The position numbers and the translations under genes were made by a program. A stretch of 64,000 nt of DNA from Eublepharis macularius (Eukaryota; Chordata; Lepidosauria; Squamata; Eublepharidae): the NCBI RefSeq assembly GCF_028583425.1, contig NC_072802.1, positions 11,913,926-11,977,925 on the forward strand, read 5' to 3'. Shown one piece after another: positions 59,555 through 64,000 of this stretch (position 1 is its first letter; every line of letters starts with the position of its first letter). The notes under the pieces were generated by a model. It was not told the origin of the DNA. It searched no databases and was given only the letters and a program-made list of their open reading frames with translations.

Positions 59555-60006
59555 TGGGCTCGCTGGCCAGAAGGCATGGCTTTGCCACCTTGCCCAATGT
59601 TGTGGGGAGAGGGATTGCCCCACAATCCTCTGTTTGGCCTCTATCACCTCTGTTGGCAACTTGCCTGGCTGTCTGTTCCTGTCCACACTCTGGATGACAG
59701 TGCACTGGTGGCCACACATCCAGGAGTGTGAGCAAGCCCACACAGCTCCAGTACCACGGTCTTCTTCCCTCTTCCATCTGGTTGCGCTGGCCTTTCCCCT
59801 TGGAAGCCAGGCAAGAGGAGAAGGAAGGTGATAGTGGCAAGGAATTGGCTGCCCCCCTCCCCAGATGTGCCTTTACCCAGAGCACAGGGGAGTGGGAACC
59901 AGCCAGCAGAGGCAGGGCTGCCAAGTGGAGGGCTACACAGCCATCCCTCTCCACCTACTATACCGGGGTAAGGTGGCAAGGCCATGCCTGCTGGCAAGCC
60001 AGTTGG
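59555..60006. mobile_element. Element with inverted ends, unclassified
   Basis: The plus-strand segment near 59565-59602 (AAGGCATGGCTTTGCCACCT) is an inverted match to 59962-59998 (AAGGTGGCAAGGCCATGCCT), giving arms of roughly 35-40 bp around 360 bp. No TSD or transposase seen. Confidence 0.45.
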
Positions 60007-61217
60007 CGAGAGCGCCTGCACTTCCAGCTCTGAGTTAAAAACACACAAGTCCCATGAAACATGTCAGCTGTCATGGGAATAAATCCATGGCTGCTGTCAT
60101 ATCTGTCTTGGCTCAGAGTCAAACCAATGCAACAGAATGATCCAAGGAGGTATTTTCTTAAATACGAGCCTATTTCGCTCAGAAGATTTAGACCATCCCC
60201 TTCCAAACCCTTTTCTGTTAGTTGGAGGGTAAAGCTGGGAGAGGAGAATTCACACAGGTAGGGGTCTGACCAAGGAATTTTGGTGCTGCAGAAGGAAGCT
60301 TCTCTCTTGAAGTTTGAGGAGAAAAAGAATAAGCCCTTCAGCCTTTCCCCGGCTCTGGATCCTTGCTACTACTATGTCTTTGTAAACTTATATTCTTTTA
60401 CCCCATGACATTGTTTATGGAAATGTTCTTGACACTGTATGGAAATGCCTGCTCTTGTCCTTGCCACTAATTGTACTAATCTCATACTATGTAATCCGCC
60501 TTGAGTCTCAGTGAGAAAGGCAGAATATAAATAACAAATAAAATTAAATAAATCTCACTGGCCGTGGGAATGCTCCAGTGCTTTGCTTGGAGTCAATTCT
60601 TAACGAATCAGCCCCACACAAAAGCAAGGGAGCATTCTCGCAGCCAGTGTGATGACATCAATCCTGGAAGTGATGTTGTTGTGTCGGCACCGGGAATGTG
60701 CACATGCTTTGTGCATGTGAAGTTCTTTGAACTGGTGAGTACCGGGAAGGTAAGGGCATCTGGCAACCCAACGTGCGGGGGTATTCCAGTTTTCCCTATA
60801 TACCCTTCTCCACACTATTTCCTCTTTCCCTTCTCCTGACAGCCTCCATATGCTCACCTTTCCCTGAGTCTTCCTCTCCTTCAAACCCACTAAACCACTG
60901 ACCTTTTATCTGCCCCCATCTTCATCTACGTTTATAAATTTCATTGGTATCCTGCCTTTCTCCACAATGGGGACCCAAAGCAGCTTCCATCATCTTCCTT
61001 GCCTCCATATTATCCTCATAACAACCCTGAGAGGTAGGTTAGACTGAGAGTATCTGACTAGATCAAAGTCACCCAGTGAGCTTCCACAATAGAGTGTGGT
61101 TCCAGCCTGGGCCTCCCACATCCTACTCTGAAACTCTGACCACTATACACTACGCTCTCTGTGGAGGGGGCTGCTATGGAACAGTGGCAAGCAGCTGGAC
61201 TTGGGTGAATCAGCGAG
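60007..61217. other. Intronic, SINE and GC-rich repeat pieces
   Basis: 60480-60560 is a LINE/SINE tail (CCGCCTTGAGTCTCAGTGAG). 60560-60775 is a GC-rich GTTGCC-family fragment with palindrome gatgacatcaatcc / ggaagtgatgttg (60650-60681). 61010-61170 is an old SINE in minus orientation. No gene. Confidence 0.45.
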
Positions 61218-61420
61218 TGGGGTTGCCAGGTCCCTTCACTGTCCCGGAGGAGCCTGGGGACCCGATGCTCACCTTCCTTGTGCCCCCGCATGCTTCACTC
61301 TCACGCGTGACGACATCACTTCCGTGGCAGAGCGGAGATTTGAATCTGGTTCTCCTAGACCCAGTCCGACCACTGGATTTCCCAGACTCAGTCTAGCCAT
61401 TATGCTGTACTGGCCCTTTC
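61218..61420. repeat. GC-rich GTTGCCAG fragment followed by SINE
   Basis: 61218-61320 begins GGGTTGCCAGGTCCC and includes a half palindrome gacgacatcacttcc. It is cut into by a minus-strand SINE head with GATTTGAATCTGGTTCTCC. Confidence 0.5.
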
Positions 61421-61499
61421 TTAATTATTTTGATTAGAATTCTTTTAGAATTCTTTTACATGGTTTTCAGAATTCATTATAACCTGTCTTTTGGAGTAT

Positions 61500-62830
61500 T
61501 TGTTTATGTATTTATAGTCCATCTCTCTCACTGAAACTCAAGGCAGATTACACAGTATAAATCAATATGCTCAGCAGCTTAGACCTTCAATAAACAATAC
61601 AATAGGGTATGGATAGCAGAAATTTGAAAAACATGCATAAATCTGAATACAGAGCCACAAACAATGCTCAAACTAAACATAAACAAGTTGACACGACATA
61701 TTAAACAACATGGAAACTACCCAGTAGGAGCATACTTACTGCAACAGAAAATACTCAGTAGAGACTACAGTCCCTTTTCTAGGGCATCTCTCGAATACAT
61801 TTTCTTACAGCACAACCCTATTACCTGTGTGAAAAAGCTCTCCTGTGTCAGGCTATGGATGACAGGATATAGCAGACAGATCCCTGGATCATTGCAGCAA
61901 GACACAGGTCCTTGGTTAAATGACTTCTATTCAGAAATCAGATCGTTTCCATATGCACAGGTCCATAGGTTTACTTAGAGGCAAAGAGCAACTAAGCAGT
62001 ACAGCTGCTTTGAAAGGAATAGAGGCTAGAGGAAAGTACAGACCTAAAATGCTCAAACATTTCCCTCCTCCCTCACCCACAGTTTTGAGCAGGAAATGTC
62101 TGGGAAACTTTTCTCATACATCAGCTAGACAAGATAGAAAGGGATGGTAACATTTCAGACATCCAAGGTCATTTTGGTGAGTTTCAGAGAAATACATAGA
62201 TTACGCAGTTGCATTCTCAGACAGAGGAGAAGAGAAATGAAAGTGATGCATCTAACATTTGTAATATGAAATCAAACCACAGTAATGATGACACATAGAA
62301 TCCCTTAGAACAATGACATGGATGGAGGGGTACAGACATACATGACATCCTGAATAACCAAGTTTTGCAGTTTCTGGAAAGACAGGGTAGCAAGGGCTTT
62401 CCTGGCCTCCTTAGGAAGACCATTCCATAAGGAGGGGCACCTAGGGATGCCAGCGCCAAGCTAGGAAATTCCTGGAGGTTTGGGGTGGGGTGGGGCCTGG
62501 AGAGGGTTGGGTTTGAGGAAGGAGGGACCTCAGCAGGGTATAATGCCATTGAGTCCACCTTCCAATGCAAGCATTTTCTCCAGAGGAACTCATCTCTATG
62601 GCCTGGAAATCAGTGGTAATTCTGGGAGATCTCCAGTCATCACCTGGAGGATAGCAACCCTAGGAACACCACAGGCAGTTGCTGGTTTTGCCCATGTGCA
62701 GGATAGTGCCTGCAGATCAATGGATGGAAGAACATTGTTTTGTAAAAATTTATTTTCAAGCAGACCCCACAATGCCCCTTCCATAAGCTACCCAATTAAC
62801 TCTGGAATCAGGAGCTATTTTCCTAACGCC
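61500..62830 (-). mobile_element. L2-like LINE remnant, split by a MITE
   Basis: 61505-61560 is an L2-type 3' end in minus orientation and 62330-62442 and 62663-62830 resemble the L2 3' region (ACCATTCCATAAGGAGGGGC wording). The AGGGTTGCC MITE at 62443-62662 interrupts it. The middle (61600-62330) is too diverged to assign. Confidence 0.45.
62443..62662 (+). mobile_element. MITE, TA-flanked AGGGTTGCC family
   Basis: CTAGGGATGCCAGCGCC at left and GAGGATAGCAACCCTAGG at right, with CTAG at both junctions. Same family as 26082-26296. Confidence 0.7.
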
Positions 62831-63269
62831 TTACTGTGATGAGTTACATCATTCTGGAAAGGATGCAGGCTTGTCTCTGGAGGGGATAGGTTCCCTGCTG
62901 TGCCAGATATTATATTATTTGTTATTAGTATAGCAGCTGTCCCTAAAGGCACCAATTGAATTGTGCAAACAAAGGGAGGAAAGGGTCTGTTGGATAGGCA
63001 AGTCTGGAAGTATTGTGAATCTCAATTTTTTATACGTTTTCAAACCTCCTTGCATTGAGGTGATTTAAAGTTCAGGTGGCAGAAAATAAGCAAAACACAG
63101 CAACACTCCAGAAAGGTTCTGAGTGTGTATAATTCCCAGTCAAATTGTAAAACCATGGAAAGTGAAAACTGAGCCCAGACAGTGAAAACACAATCCAAGT
63201 GTGGCACATAATGGATGATCTAAGAAGCTCAGCTGACAGCCGGAGAAATTGGCTGCTGCCCTCTGGAGA

Positions 63270-64000
63270 ACATTTGTTGGAATGAGTTTTCAAATTCAAA
63301 TTTATTATACCGTCAAAGACCAGCATAAAAGAAATACTACAGAATTATAGTTAAAATTATTAGTAAAAAGAGCACAACATTAAAATAGTTAATTAAATCG
63401 GTAGTATAAAAGGGTGGTATTTACGTAAACTCTGAGAATGAGAGCATTTGAAGGATTTTATAGGCTATTGCAAAAAATTTTGCGACTGAGGATGTAGTTG
63501 TTGGATTTCTGTCTTCTAGAAGTAACCTAGCATATTCCAAGCTCGTTCTTCCAGGTATGCTGCTGGTCAAAGGAGAAATGAGCCTGATGCAAGCATCTTG
63601 ATAGAAGGGACAACATAGAAGAACGTGATCTATAGCCTCAATTTCTCCTTCATTGCAGGGGCAAAGGGTTTCTTCGTAGGGAATTCTGTTAAACCGCCCA
63701 TCTAAAACCGCAGAGGGAAGTGCAGCACACCTTGCAAGTGTAAAGGCCCTCCTGTGACTACGCACCTCTAAGTGGGACAGATAGGCAGCTGGTGTTCTGG
63801 TGTTAACTGGTGTTCATAGGGGACAAAAAAGTAGGGACCCTCCCTAAATCAAGCTGGCGTTCAGTGTCCAATATCCTTTGTTTTATAGCCTGTTTTGCCT
63901 GATCAAAACCCATGGTTAAAATCATGGAAGGTGAAAATCCTAGGCTCACCAGTTTGCAAAGGACTGTCTCAAGCCATTCAGATTGATATTCATCCAGAAG
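63270..64000 (-). mobile_element. Non-LTR LINE 3' part, runs off window end
   Basis: 3' UTR at about 63270-63420 and a coding region above it. The clade is uncertain: an R4-like or Vingi-like LINE would fit the C-terminal Cys/His wording. It continues beyond the window. Confidence 0.6.
63421..63765 (-). pseudogene. LINE ORF C-terminal fragment with Cys/His motif
   Basis: About 114 residues ending at a stop near 63421. Contains RCAALPSAVLDGRFNRIPYE, CPCNEGEIEAIDHVLLCCPF and YARLLLEDRNP. The C-x-C...H...C arrangement is the terminal zinc-binding motif of several LINE clades. The coding-like text continues above 63765 with at least one break. Dead or truncated copy as far as seen. Confidence 0.65.

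Overview
The window looks like a squamate reptile chromosome (lizard-like). One host gene is certain: the first coding exon of doublecortin (DCX, + strand, 49511-49874), whose predicted protein is almost identical to the human one. The rest is DCX upstream sequence and intron, packed with transposable elements: L1, CR1, L2 and another LINE, Penelope-like elements, Ty3/Gypsy fossils, tRNA-derived SINEs and several MITE families. This mix of active-looking L1/CR1/L2, Penelope and chromodomain Gypsy is typical of squamates. The assignment is inference; no species can be named from the sequence.

Layout. 1-1762: end of a minus-strand Gypsy fossil with its 5' LTR. 1999-8360: a CR1 copy split by a nearly full-length L1 (2074-8218) with a 15-bp target-site duplication (TSD), an open ORF1 and an ORF2 with a single in-frame stop. 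8550-14450: short interspersed repeats, an L1 3' UTR insertion, a solo LTR with exact TSD, a 5'-inverted CR1 and a hairpin MITE. 14520-21274: a chromodomain Gypsy fossil with both LTRs. 23110-25380: a Penelope-like element, split by a hAT-like MITE that is itself split by a solo LTR. 27277-29196: a Penelope-type inverted terminal-repeat pair (long hairpin). 30345-32186: an L2 split by a solo LTR. 33762-36510: a CR1 with a long open reading frame inserted in an older CR1. 37335-38770: a 51-bp minisatellite split by a SINE. 39002-41009: an L1 fragment flanked by 384-bp direct repeats inside a hAT-like MITE. 41408-43885: CR1 split by L1. 43886-46124: LTR-element remnant and L2. 46340-46547: an unassigned exon-like zinc-ribbon ORF. 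46700-49483: DCX upstream. 49875-64000: DCX intron with SINEs and MITEs, ending in another LINE.

The most notable pattern is not a single gene. At least ten short dispersed repeats, including a Penelope 3' region, carry the same structured module: CTGAWGA (or a close variant), one extra base, a hairpin, then GAAA, often followed by GC-loop-GC and TAC. This resembles a hammerhead ribozyme core with an extra nucleotide. A second recurrent signal is a CRE-like palindrome (TGATGTCA...TGACATCA) in seven or more copies of GC-rich repeats. Neither is shown to be functional here.
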